Assembly (NCBI GenBank): GCA_000827205.1 | Contig: KN832561.1 | Location: forward strand, 626,042 to 690,041 | Reading direction: 5' to 3' | Source of the DNA: Plicaturopsis crispa FD-325 SS-3 | Taxonomy: Eukaryota; Basidiomycota; Agaricomycetes; Amylocorticiales; Amylocorticiaceae | Length of the DNA stretch: 64,000 nt | Part shown: piece after piece, positions 54,608-64,000 of the stretch | Layout of the letters: each line of letters starts with the position of its first letter | Numbering within the stretch: position 1 is the stretch's first letter | Position numbers and translations under genes: made by a program | Notes under the pieces: generated by a model | Database searches by the model: none | What the model was told of the DNA's origin: nothing | Seen by the model: only the letters and a program-made list of their open reading frames with translations

Positions 54608-57600
54608 TCATGAGTGCGAATAGTCCGAGAACATTGCGGGAAGCAAGTTCGATGATGGAGGGAACGGGGCCGAGTCCGCTATGCTGGCAGTGGCCGCCAA
54701 GAAAGGATCGGGGATCATGTTTCCTGTAGAATGTGGACGTGTTGGTTCCAGGGCCGGACCGAGTTGGGAGGCGTCGAAGGATGCACCGGTAGACAGACTT
54801 ACGGGAGGTGGCGTTCGATTTTCCAATAACTCTGTGGCCGCCATAAGGATGTTCACCTCCGTAGACAGGGTACCCAAATTGTTGACCGCCTGAGCAACCG
54901 CACTCTGCGTCGCAACTGAAACGTCGTTGACCGTCACCTGTTGCGCACTAGGGGCAACACCAGGTATATTCGGTAGGGTAGCGGAACGATCAGCAGCAAC
55001 CGTCCTCGCAGCTTGGAAGACGACCTGTGATCCGGCTACCGCGAGCGCTGTGCTCGTTTGAGTACCATCTGGACGCTGTGCAGCATCGTCTCCAAAGGCC
55101 TTCACGGTCACAGTCAATACATGCTGTTGCTTGGCGAGCTTTTGTAATGACGGATCCTGGCTCTCGGGCGAGGCAATGATCTGGGACTGAGCTTCAGCCG
55201 CTACACGCTCGGCTGCCGCTTGCAGGACTTCGATGACCTGTTGTTCGTGGTCGCCGTGCACCGGCATTGGTGGGCTCTGACTCTTCCTGGCGGAGGGAGT
55301 CTGTGCTGGGAGCAGTGGCGGTGGCGGTTGAGGTGCCGCTCGCATGATTGGCCTATGCACAGAAACCGTCAGTGATTTCATGAAATGCAGAAAAATTATA
55401 CTGACCGCAGTGATGTTCCGCTAACTTGATGCACAACTGAGTCACTTTGTACTCGTCGATTGTCGCCATTGATAGAGGGCCGTCGTGACAGTGGAAGGAT
55501 GACATCGAGAGCCGACACTGGGGCAATGTTGAGGTGGAATGTGGTTGTTAAATGTTCGTCCTGACCCTCGACGGTGAACTACAAGTCAAGACATCAGAGA
55601 TGAATCTCAGTGGACAGTTCTGCCAAAGAAACCAATCGTTACGCACCTGCGCATCGACAGTGATATCGCAACTGTCTGCCTCAGGCGGTGGCGTCCCAGA
55701 GAGCGTATCATCGCTCCATGTAAGCCATTCGGGGAGGCCAGGGCTTGAATAGATCACTTGCTGGTCCGGTCTCGCACCCCATGGATCCCATATTCGCGGA
55801 GCCCAAGTCCACCGGAGGCCCGTATACGCAATACCAGGAGGAGAACCTGCGATGCGACGCTGAAAGGGACGGAATAGCCACCCTCCGTCAGGAGTCTTTT
55901 TCGCGTCGATGTTCCATATGTGGTTCCCCTTGGATTTAGCCTTCTTGCCATCTTCGTTGAAGCGGGAGATATATGGCTGAGCCCAGAGGTAGTTGCGGAT
56001 CTAAAATAATATTCCTCGACGTAAAAACCCGCCCTTCATTGAAGCTCCGGGAGCAAATGGTACGTACCTTTTTCATCGGAATCTTTTCCTCCGGATAGCC
56101 CTGTTTCGCAAGCTGAAAAAAGTCCGTGAGTTGAACTGTCAAGGGCATAAAGGTGTTGACGATACACACCTCCTCTAGAAACGCATTCGTGAACGCCTGG
56201 ATTCGGAATTTGAACGGCCTAAAGTCGGGCGACTCATCCAAGCGCTGCATCTTCTTGGCCATCAGCGTTTGGTGTATTGGTTCGCCTTTCGCGTCCGTCG
56301 CGTCCACTGTGCTCAGGTCAGTACGAGGTGCGTAACAAGATACGGAACTGATGGGCACGCACAATTAGAACACACCCGAGTCAAGAATTCGAAGAACACC
56401 CTATCGACCTCCGCCTTATACTCGATTGGCACCTCATTCCCATGCCCTCTTACTGTCATCCCCCCGCCAACACCGCCGCCAACACCACTTCCACTCCGTC
56501 CCCTGGAGTCACCACCGGTGTAGCCGTTGTATCCGTCATCGTCCTCGTCGTCTGACGATATCTCCGCGGGGCTAACAGGCGCAGTGGATGGGGCCATTGT
56601 ACTCGAGCTGACGCTACTGGAGGCAACTCTGCCGCGATAATCGTAGTGGTCGAGCCCAATCTCCATCCCGTACCCACTGAATCCGTTGGCGCGTGTAAAG
56701 GACCCGGAACGCGATACGCGGCCAAGGGGCGCGCCACCGCTACTCGTTATACCGTTTTGGCTAGGCACGGTAGGAGGGGTGCTAAATTGTCCGGCAGCAG
56801 TGAAAGGGGGCATGGTACCTGCAAGCATGCCGATATTCTTCGGGTTAACACCGCCCGCACCTCCGTTAGGGTCAGGAGAATTTGCCTCCGAGCTAAACTG
56901 GCTGCTGAGGGGTCCGCCGAGCTGACGCGTTGTGGGGAAAGTAGTCGCGTCAGACCATGTCGCACGAGTAGGGAATGGTGGGGGAGAGGTATGAGGTGGT
57001 GAAGTGATATTCGACGAAGAGGCGATGGAGGAGAGGGGATCTGACGGTGAGAATGTCATGGGAGCGGAGTGTGGAGGATTGTGGGAATGAGCGTGAACAA
57101 ACGGTGGAGGTGGTGAGTGTTGCTGTTGCTGCGAAGCGTGCATTTGGTGTTGCGGTGAGTGATGCTGGGAGTGCGGCAGATGATGGACTGGACGATGCTC
57201 CTGTGCGAACGCATGCTGCTCTTGCGCAAAAGCCTGCTCCTGCTGAAATGCCTGGTGATCCTGCATTGCCTGTTCAAACTGACGGTTCTGTCTGTGCATC
57301 TCGCGCTCCATCTCGAGCTCAATCTCATGTTGCTGGTGCTGCAGCACGCCATTATAGCTCTCTCGTCGTACAGGGCTTTGCCGATGGCTTCCGCCGTGGG
57401 TTTCAATGTGCTCGACGGGACTGAAGAGGGGAGGATCCTCGAGTGCAGGCTCAAGTTTAATCGCCTTGTTCACGCGATCGCCCGTTGCAATCGATGACGC
57501 GCAGCGTTTGCGGGAGGATTCGGTAGATCCCTCTGGAGGCGACGCGGGTCCACTGCCTTGTATGTCAAGCATGGGGTTAACGGCATTTGGGTCGAGTATG

Positions 57601-58851
57601 GAGTTTGGCCCATTAGGATCGAGCATCGCGTTCACCCCATTTGGATCTAGCATGGGGTTTGGGGCGTTACGGTCCAGCATGGAATTCACCGCATTTGGGT
57701 TGAGCATGTTTTCCAGAGCACTGGATTGAACCTCAAGCATACCGCCTTGACGGCCGTCGAGTAGCGTGTTGGGAACGTTGCCTGGGCCTGTACCCTGTAC
57801 GCCGACCATCGCATCTAAGTTCAAATTGAGATTGACACCAAGATCTGAGGGCGGGAATTGCGAGACTGTGTGTGGGTGAGAGAGTTGATGTGGGTGGGAG
57901 GGGGAATTGCGGGTAGAGGGTGGCATAGATGCTTGTGGGTGTGAATCTGCGAGGGGATGTGTCTGAGATGGGGGAGCTGGATTATCGACGATATTCATGG
58001 CGGCCATAAGAGTTTGGAGAAGGTCCGCGGTCTTTTTCAGCTCGCTGATTTTCAGACCGGCTTGTGTTGTCTCGCCAACCTCGCATGCGGCTCTAGCAGA
58101 CTCGGCTACGCTGATCGCGCTGTTTCGGATTTCAAGCGGCAAGATAAAATAAAACGAGAAAGGGGGCAAAAATCGTAGCCGTCAGTAACTACGCACGCAG
58201 ATTTCAAGAGAGGGTGTAAAGTACGAACTTGGTCAGCATAGTACCCATGATGTACAGGTGGGCATCGCCACCCGTCTCGGGCGATCCTGACCCCTCCTTC
58301 AACCCGTCGACTGCTAGTCCAGCTCCAGTTGCGTTGCCCATACTGTACTCGGCCGGCGGGAACATGAAACCAGGGTCATCGTATCCAGAATCTGTAGCAC
58401 TAGACGGCGGGTGTAACGCAGATGCCAATGAAGACGTGTACGACGTGTGTGCACCACTAGGGGAAGTGGCGTTCGAAGGAGGCGACGCTGCTTGCGAGTG
58501 GATGCCCTGGTGTAGGCTGTGCGTCTGCGAGTGGAGGGGGAATGACGAGTTACCGAGAGTGTTATGTGAGGGGAAATCAGGGAGGAAATTCGGGGCTGAT
58601 GCACGAGCCGGCATGGGTACGAGGACTGGCACGGGTGTCACGGGCGAGGATGCAGTTGTGCCAGATAAGTCGGGCATATGCTGATTCTGAATATGTGGCT
58701 GGTGGTGAATGTCGATTCCGAGAGCAGAGGGGGCACCGGGCTCAGTGTTATTCTGAGACGGTACAAATGGTGGTGGTATGTCTATGTCGCCTGAGGCGTG
58801 CGGGGTGCCTGCGGGGACCATGTGGGATACAGAACCGCCTCCGTCTGCCAT
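54608..58851 (-). CDS. Large unrecognised protein with Ig-like segment and 9-residue tandem repeat
   Basis: I do not recognise the family with certainty; the composition suggests a nuclear regulator. The ATG at 58849-58851 starts a disordered Pro/Ser/His-rich region. A helical part follows (AISVAESARAACEVGETTQA, GLKISELKKTADLLQTLMAA), then a long disordered part with the MLDPNxxNx repeat and a His/Gln-rich stretch. The conserved core comes late: VPIEYKAEVDRVFFEFLTRV, DFRPFKFRIQAFTNAFLEE, GYPEEKIPMKK joined to IRNYLWAQPYISRFNEDGKK, AKSKGNHIWNIDAKKTPDGG and WLFRPFQRRIAG. PGLPEWLTWSDDTLSGTPPP resembles a putative Ig (He_PIG-like) strand motif. The C-terminus is helical and Ala/Gln-rich, ending FSDYSHS at 54608. 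About eight introns. Intact reading frame throughout. Confidence 0.7.
57555..57707 (-). repeat. 27-bp coding tandem repeat (MLDPNxxNx)
   Basis: Inside the preceding gene five complete 27-base units plus a partial one encode MLNPNAVNS, MLDRNAPNP, MLDPNGVNA, MLDPNGPNS, ILDPNAVNP and MLDIQG. The units keep the frame and vary mainly at positions 4, 6, 7 and 9. Confidence 0.85.
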
Positions 58852-59600
58852 GGACCGCGTTTATTCCCAGTGAAATGTCCTGAAACACAGCTGCGAGCAG
58901 ATACGCGGAGGGAATATCGCGAGAGACCAAAAGGCGCCGTGCAAGCGAGGCGACGAGGCCCGAGATCGATTTGAAAAGCTAGCGGGTGTCTCCTGCACGT
59001 GGAATTTCGCGACGGCGCAGAACAACGAGGTGAAGACGCTGTTCTCTGGCTGCGAGCTTTTTTTGCAATATTCTGTCAAGCAGAATCAACGCAAGACTGC
59101 GCTCCGCCAGTTGCGACTGTCTGGATTGTCGTGTGCGTGAGCTGTGGCGCGCTGTCTAAGACTCGCACAGATTCGTATAGTTCAATGTTCAAGATTTCGA
59201 GGGGAAACGCTAGCGAACGAACAGACAGATGACGGTAGACGGCAAAAAGAAAACAGAGGCTACAGCTATAGAGCGCACAGACAAGAGAAAGAAAGTCATC
59301 GGGAATCGGCTCTTCCGAATTCCGATGTCTAGGCCAGGCACTTTGGCTGTGAAAAACTTCTCCGCCTGATCCACGCGCCGATCGTCCTGCGCAGTAGTCG
59401 TCCTCGGCCTCGCCGATAACACGACCGAACGATGGCAAAGCATCCTTTTTATGAAATTTGGCGGTGGAACTCGGTCGTGAAGATGATGGACCACTCCTTT
59501 TCAAGCCGCCTTGATGCCTGAAAAGCTACAGCCAGAGGGAAAGACGAGCCAGATTAAATATCTCGATTCATAGAGCACATTAGACACAAAATAGGAGACT
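58852..59600. other. Intergenic region between LUC7 stop and the large unrecognised gene
   Basis: 749 bases, both flanking genes on the minus strand. A minus-strand open frame within 59076-59504 contains LKRSGPSSSRPSSTAKFHKK and LPSFGRVIGEAEDDYCAGRS, which look coding-like, but it starts at TTG and lacks a clear splice partner. It might be a small unrecognised gene or a 5' exon. The promoter of the downstream gene must also lie here. Confidence 0.35.
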
Positions 59601-60718
59601 TTAGTACCTCCTCCTCGGCGAACGCGACCTGTCTCTGTCCCTGCGCGACGAGCTCCTGTCACTGTACAATGTGTCAGTAGGGGTTCTCGGGGAGGAACGC
59701 GAGGAAAGCAAAAACGTACTCATACCGATGCCTATCGTACCCACGGTCACCACCTCTGTCGCGATCTCGACTGTCGCGGAAACCTCCACCAGAAGCTGCC
59801 GTAGGTCCGCTCGCAGATGGCGGGGGTGCCATCGTCTTACGCTTCTCGCGGTCCTCGCGGAATTTCTGTAGCATGTTCCGCAACTCGTGGTAGCCCAGGT
59901 GCATCTGGAAAGACGGTCAATCACATTTACAAGCTCATGCGTGTGTGTGCACACGCACCTTTCCACCGAAGTGGTCTGCAAGACGCCTGTCCGAGTCGAG
60001 TACACTCAGGTACGCCCCACAAACATCGCACACCCGCAGCTTTTGGTGTCCAGACGCTCCGCTCGTGTCCGTCAGCACCTGCAGCTCCCGCTCCTTCTCG
60101 CTCTTCTCCGCCTTCAGAGCCTCAATGGCAGCCATCTCTCGCATTGACTCATCCACCTGGCCCTGCTCTCCGAGCGTCTCGATCTTCTCCGTCCCTCCCT
60201 GAATAGCCAACTCTATCTCCGCGATTTCACGCATGAGGTTGGTCGTCTTGGCGTTCTCCTCGGGAGTTTTCTCCAGTCGCCGGTGCGCCGCACGGATGCG
60301 TCTGTCACACTCGTCCACAAACGCAAAGATGTTTGCCTCGTACTCCGTCTGGAAGCGCGCGAACAGTGGGTCAGACGGATTCGCCTCGCGTGCGGCGTTG
60401 AATTCCGTTTTAAGGCGCTCCGTATGAGACTTCGGGCACGCGCCCAAGTCCATTTTCTGCGTGCTGTTAGCGAATAGAGAACGGTGCGAAAAAAGGCGCG
60501 CGTACGGTGTTCGTGAAAAGTGCATGCGGACAGGTTCCACACAAAAAGTTCCGGCATACTTTGTCATCGGACCACACAAGATTGGCATTAGCTACGCCCA
60601 TTGCCTCTGGGCCCATCATTTGCTGCGGCAGACGTCAGTTTCTAGTACCAGCCCGTTTGTGTGCGCTTGCAAAGCGTACCTCGAGCAGCTTCCGCTGCAT
60701 TTCTGCTAATCTTCCCAT
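59601..60718 (-). CDS. LUC7: LUC7-like U1 snRNP protein
   Basis: U1 snRNP component that stabilises 5' splice-site recognition. The ATG at 60716-60718 gives MGRLAEMQRKLLE in a tiny first exon. Then QMMGPEAMGVANANLVWSDD leads to the first zinc finger VCRNFLCGTCPHALFTNT, joined to KMDLGACPKSH. A long charged helical part follows (ANIFAFVDECDRRIRAAHRR, EIAEIELAIQGGTEKIE). The second finger reads LRVCDVCGAYLSVLDSDRRL and ADHFGGK, joined across an intron to MHLGYHELRNMLQKFREDRE. The C-terminus is Arg/Asp/Ser-rich (SRRDRDRSRSPRRRY), an RS-like tail. Stop at 59601-59603. About five introns. Intact. Confidence 0.95.
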
Positions 60719-62465
60719 GTTGCTTTTCCGTTTTCTGCTGTTCGAGCAGTGTTCAGAGCAGTATCCGAAGTAGAGGTGTCAGAGGACAAAGCCGTGCAAG
60801 TGGTTTGCAAGTTGAAGACAGGAAATCTTGCAATGTCTGCGGAGGTGGCGGCGGAAGTCCCCTGAGACAAACAGGACACAACAACCGCCCGTGATTCGTT
60901 CCTTCTGCCAAATTGGTCTCAGCCAGAAAGGGTTCGATTCTTCGAGAGCGTCGAACGTGGAATTTTATGCTGGTACCTTATGCTGGACATGGCGAGCTGT
61001 CATATATCTCTGGAAATGCTTTGACGGGACCATTCAACATGTATCCCCAAATTCTATTAGAAATGAGTAGTATCTACTTTTTGTGAGTCCAAAATTATGG
61101 ATCTCGACTATGTTTTCCCCACAAAAAGCGCCTTCTTAGCCATGATGTGAGCAATTACTGTAGTACCACTTTGAGGGGTGCCGAGAATTTTATTGCCAAA
61201 ATGCTGCCTTCCGGAGCTTTTCGATGCACGAGCCGAAGCAGCTAGAGAGTTTTGTTCATTGTCGCTGAGCGGCTTTTTCTTCAAGTCAAGCAGCCAGTCG
61301 AGCATGGAGGTACGTAGACATGGATCATCGTACAGAAGGATGGCTTTCAAGGGGTCGACGGGCTGCTAGCACTGCGACCAAGGTTAGAGTCGAGGTCAAA
61401 TGCGAAGCAGAGGAAACGGCCTACCGCGAAAAAAAGGGTTTATCTGACGAACGGGAGGAGCTCCAAACCGCGAATTTCCTCCACACGGGCGGCTTCACGC
61501 CGGCGGAATGCTATTGCGCTAAGATAATTGGCAATACTCAGCCCCTGCGAATGCCACAACGATTGCCGCAAAAAATCACGTACCACGTCGATCAACATGG
61601 GTCAATGAGTACCCGCTCGCCGTCTTGAAGTGCGTTTGCACTGCGCTCACGTGTACATAGTGGGACACAATATAGGACCGCGTTGAAAGGGTTCAGTCTG
61701 TCCAGACTGCAGAGGGTTACGATAGCACCTGACCGGCTAGGACCGGTATTATAACTGGTGGAACCACGCCCACAACACAGTGGTGCAAGTGCCAAGTGGT
61801 CTCATGCAGTCGGACTGTTCAGTACATCTTCCTAGTCTACAGAAGAATATATAAGTATGTCGGCAAAAGGAGCGAGTCGTGGAAAGCACTGACCAACAAA
61901 CATGCCGTATCTACGTAGATTGCTGGTGGTACAGTCCTTTCGGAACACCTTGTCCGAGACTAGTCTCCCAAAGGCAGGTAGTAGACAATTCCTTGAACCT
62001 CGCAGGCTCGGATATCCTCTGCAGCATCAAGCATGTCACGGAAACGTTAGTATAGCGGTCGAGAAACACTGGGATCCACCAGCCACACCGTGACGCACCA
62101 TGGATACCCTGGCCCGCAAAAGCCCGCAGACTTCGAACTGGCATCCTATCCCTTCTGTAGGTCGTCGTCCGATTATTTGAGTCCTTTGAGTCCTTTTGGG
62201 CGCAGAAAGAACAGCTAATTAGGGTCTTGCTGCGCCGAGGCGCGCTACGCGCGTCACTCCTGTCGTACGCTGTTCGAAGAGCACTTTTCGCGCCGTTTTA
62301 GTCCCCAGAGCAAGCCGAGATGAAACGAGGAACTACAGGGCCAATATTAGAGGGAGGGAGCGTCGCAAACGACGCTAAGAAGACGTCGGTGAATTTCTGA
62401 ATTTTTGAATTTTCAAACTCTTGAATCGGGTCTCGGACAAGGTTTTCCGAAAGGACTGTAGCAGC
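60719..62465. other. 1.7-kb region without a supported gene
   Basis: The left end is the LUC7 promoter. Open frames here start at non-ATG codons or are short, and none shows a family motif. A minus-strand frame at 61108-61350 (LDWLLDLKKKPLSDNEQNSL) begins at TTG. Nothing else is called. Confidence 0.35.
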
Positions 62466-62473
62466 CATCAACC

Positions 62474-62957
62474 AGGACCCCGGCTTATCCTGTGTTAGGT
62501 TGTATCCTAATGCGGACGGATTTGGCCCCAAAAAACTGCGTACGTTCGATCCCAGTGCGGACGGAAAGGCCAAAAAATCGAAAAATGTACGATCTTTCCG
62601 CCTTACGGATGAGGACCGTCGGTAGCGACGTTCGATCCCTGTGCGGACGGAACTGGTGAGCGAGGCATGCCGCCGCCGGCCTCAGTACTTGACGCTGGTG
62701 CGGGGGTCGCGTCGGCCCGGCGTCGGACCCCCCGGCGAGGCGGAGGTGCGTCGGTTTTGATGTTGTATCCATAATTTGGCGGGGGTGCGGACGGATGGGC
62801 GATTTCGACAGCATATATCGCGAATGCGGACGAATTTTGCAAAAAAATGGTAGTCCGATCCTAATGCGGACGCAAACGGGCCAAAAATCGTGCGGACGGA
62901 AAGGGCCAAAATCATTGATTTTAGGATACAACCTCTATCAGCATAAGCCGGGGTCCT
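62474..62957. mobile_element. 484-bp non-autonomous element (MITE) with 8-bp target duplication and TGCGGACGGA motif array
   Basis: Both ends begin AGGACCCCGGCTTAT (left at 62474, right end reverse complemented from 62957), and similarity continues to GGTTGTATCCTAA, about 37 bases. CATCAACC occurs at 62466-62473 and at 62958-62965, directly outside. There is no coding capacity. The interior has seven TGCGGACG(G)A-type motifs in one orientation, starting at 62511, 62556, 62642, 62786, 62825, 62865 and 62891, with nearby GGCCAAAA words. The 8-bp duplication and repeated internal motif are hAT-like, but the superfamily is not proven. Confidence 0.85.
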
Positions 62958-62965
62958 CATCAACC

Positions 62966-63359
62966 CCAGTCAAAAGTCGGTCGAGCCGGGGAGAAGGAAT
63001 GAGAAGAAAATCGAGTGGCTCAAGCTCCCTCGATTTCGCCTCGAATTGAGCCATCTGGTAGATTTTTTTCGAGCGAAATGTGAGGCATTCGGAGCGAAAT
63101 CGAACGGTTTGATGGGACACTTAGCCGCCTCACGCTCACTCGATGCTACTCGATTATTTTCCTTATATCTAGCTTGCATTTGAATGGAATTGCTTTGAAT
63201 GGAATCATAATAATCGGGTTACAATGGAACATATATTGGGACACGGTAATCTACGACAGCGGGACTATACATATATCTACGCCGGTATGAACCTCCCTCC
63301 CACCCCTCCCTCAACGCGCTCTGCTCACGTTGAAGGTATCCAGTTCCGATGTGCTCAAA
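62966..63359. other. Flank of the MITE, no gene
   Basis: A short inverted pair (TGGCTCAA near 63013 and TTGAGCCA near 63047) and AT-rich sequence to 63240. No gene is seen. Confidence 0.4.
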
Positions 63360-64000
63360 TCAACGGCGGTAGGTCCCCGACGAGTGCGCCAGCGGCGGTG
63401 TAGGATGCTCTGCAACCATATGACCACTGCAGAAGATACATACATGGGCCAGTGCTAGGTGGAATGTGCACGCGTGCCCGAAGACTTCCCGGCCAACAAA
63501 GACGCCCTTTCCGCCACTTGATGCGCGTGCTCGACCTTGCGGCTAAAAGGCCCTCGATGAACCAGCGTCATGACGGCTTTGGCAGCGCCCCCGCTCACGA
63601 TCAGGCAGCCGCCGCGGGCCACAGTCGCTGTGAATGTACGTGACCTACGGGGCCCACCTAGTACGGACTTCTTGAATGTGCCGCGGCCTGCGGGCATCGT
63701 TGACGCCGAGGTAGGATCCACACGGAAACTGGTAATGTTGCTATTGCGCCCTCCATGAAAATCAGAGCTGGACTTTGCTTACCAGAATAAGATCAAAGCA
63801 GCGCTTCGAGAGACAGAGCCTGCATCAGAACTGGTGGTCACAAGTAAGAAGATTGTATCGCAGACATCAGAAATGGTGAACGTACTACAGAATGCCCTCG
63901 ACCGTCTACGGCTGCACGGCACATCCACGCGGCGAATGCACATGTGGAGCTGCCGACGTAGCAGTATGCAGCACACCGCTCCAGTCCTGACGCAGTAAAG
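63360..64000 (-). CDS. Possible multi-exon gene fragment, unrecognised, running off the window
   Basis: On the minus strand several open pieces can be chained by short GT-AG introns. They are SVSRSAALILFW (near 63790-63830), FRVDPTSASTMPAGRGTFKK (near 63670-63730), then ATVARGGCLIVSGGAAKAVM and TLVHRGPFSRKVEHAHQVAE (near 63490-63630). After an intron that may run from 63471 to 63410, the last exon ends at 63360, or at 63311 in another frame. The hydrophobic first piece suggests a membrane protein. I do not recognise the family, the start is outside the window, and the exon chain is tentative. Confidence 0.25.

Noticed and set aside
1-64000. CRISPR array, operon, phage or bacterial island
   Set aside because: No regular repeat-spacer array or ribosome-binding-site-led gene runs exist; genes are intron-rich and eukaryotic throughout.

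Overview
The window is a piece of a basidiomycete, very probably Agaricomycete, nuclear genome. The genes are packed on both strands. Almost every coding region is split by short GT-AG introns of about 50-65 bases, and the products are ordinary fungal housekeeping proteins mixed with families typical of mushroom-forming fungi (secreted GMC oxidoreductase, TKL-like kinase, fungal_trans transcription factor). No bacterial or organellar features are visible. Coordinates given for a multi-exon CDS run from start codon to stop codon and include introns.

Layout. 1-11 kb: C2H2/fungal_trans transcription factor (3' end cut by the window), N-myristoyltransferase, NEDD8-activating E1 catalytic subunit UBA3, RCL1 (pre-rRNA processing), NPR2 (nutrient signalling to TORC1). 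11-19 kb: OGG1 (8-oxoguanine repair), an SLT11/RBM22 splicing factor, a YeeE/YedE (TsuA-like) sulfur-compound transporter, a DUF726 hydrolase-like membrane protein. 19-26 kb is the most mobile-element-rich part: a TKL-like protein kinase, a MULE-like non-autonomous element with a 9-bp target duplication, and a secreted GMC oxidoreductase with a 921-bp non-autonomous element sitting inside one of its introns. 27-31 kb: a LEA-2 membrane protein and a RING/coiled-coil protein of the ZIP3/HEI10 type. 31-36.5 kb: a JmjC-domain protein with a long disordered and coiled-coil tail. 37-45 kb: casein kinase 1, Ran GTPase, and a DHA2-type MFS transporter. 46.9-60.7 kb: GID4, a flavin monooxygenase, two unrecognised conserved-looking proteins (one with a 9-residue tandem repeat), and LUC7. 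60.7-64 kb is gene-poor and holds a third small non-autonomous element (484 bp, 8-bp target duplication) filled with seven copies of TGCGGACGGA-type motifs.

How the genes relate. There is no sign of a biosynthetic cluster or operon. The neighbours cover N-myristoylation, neddylation, rRNA and mRNA processing, DNA repair, nutrient signalling (NPR2, GID4, CK1), nuclear transport and chromatin. Several pairs are tightly arranged: RCL1 and NPR2 converge with 47 bases between stop codons, and UBA3 and RCL1 share a 159-base divergent promoter space. The most unusual content is the set of three structurally complete non-autonomous DNA elements. The GMC insertion is the best documented: both splice sites and both 8-base target duplications are intact, and removing the insertion leaves a 56-base intron.
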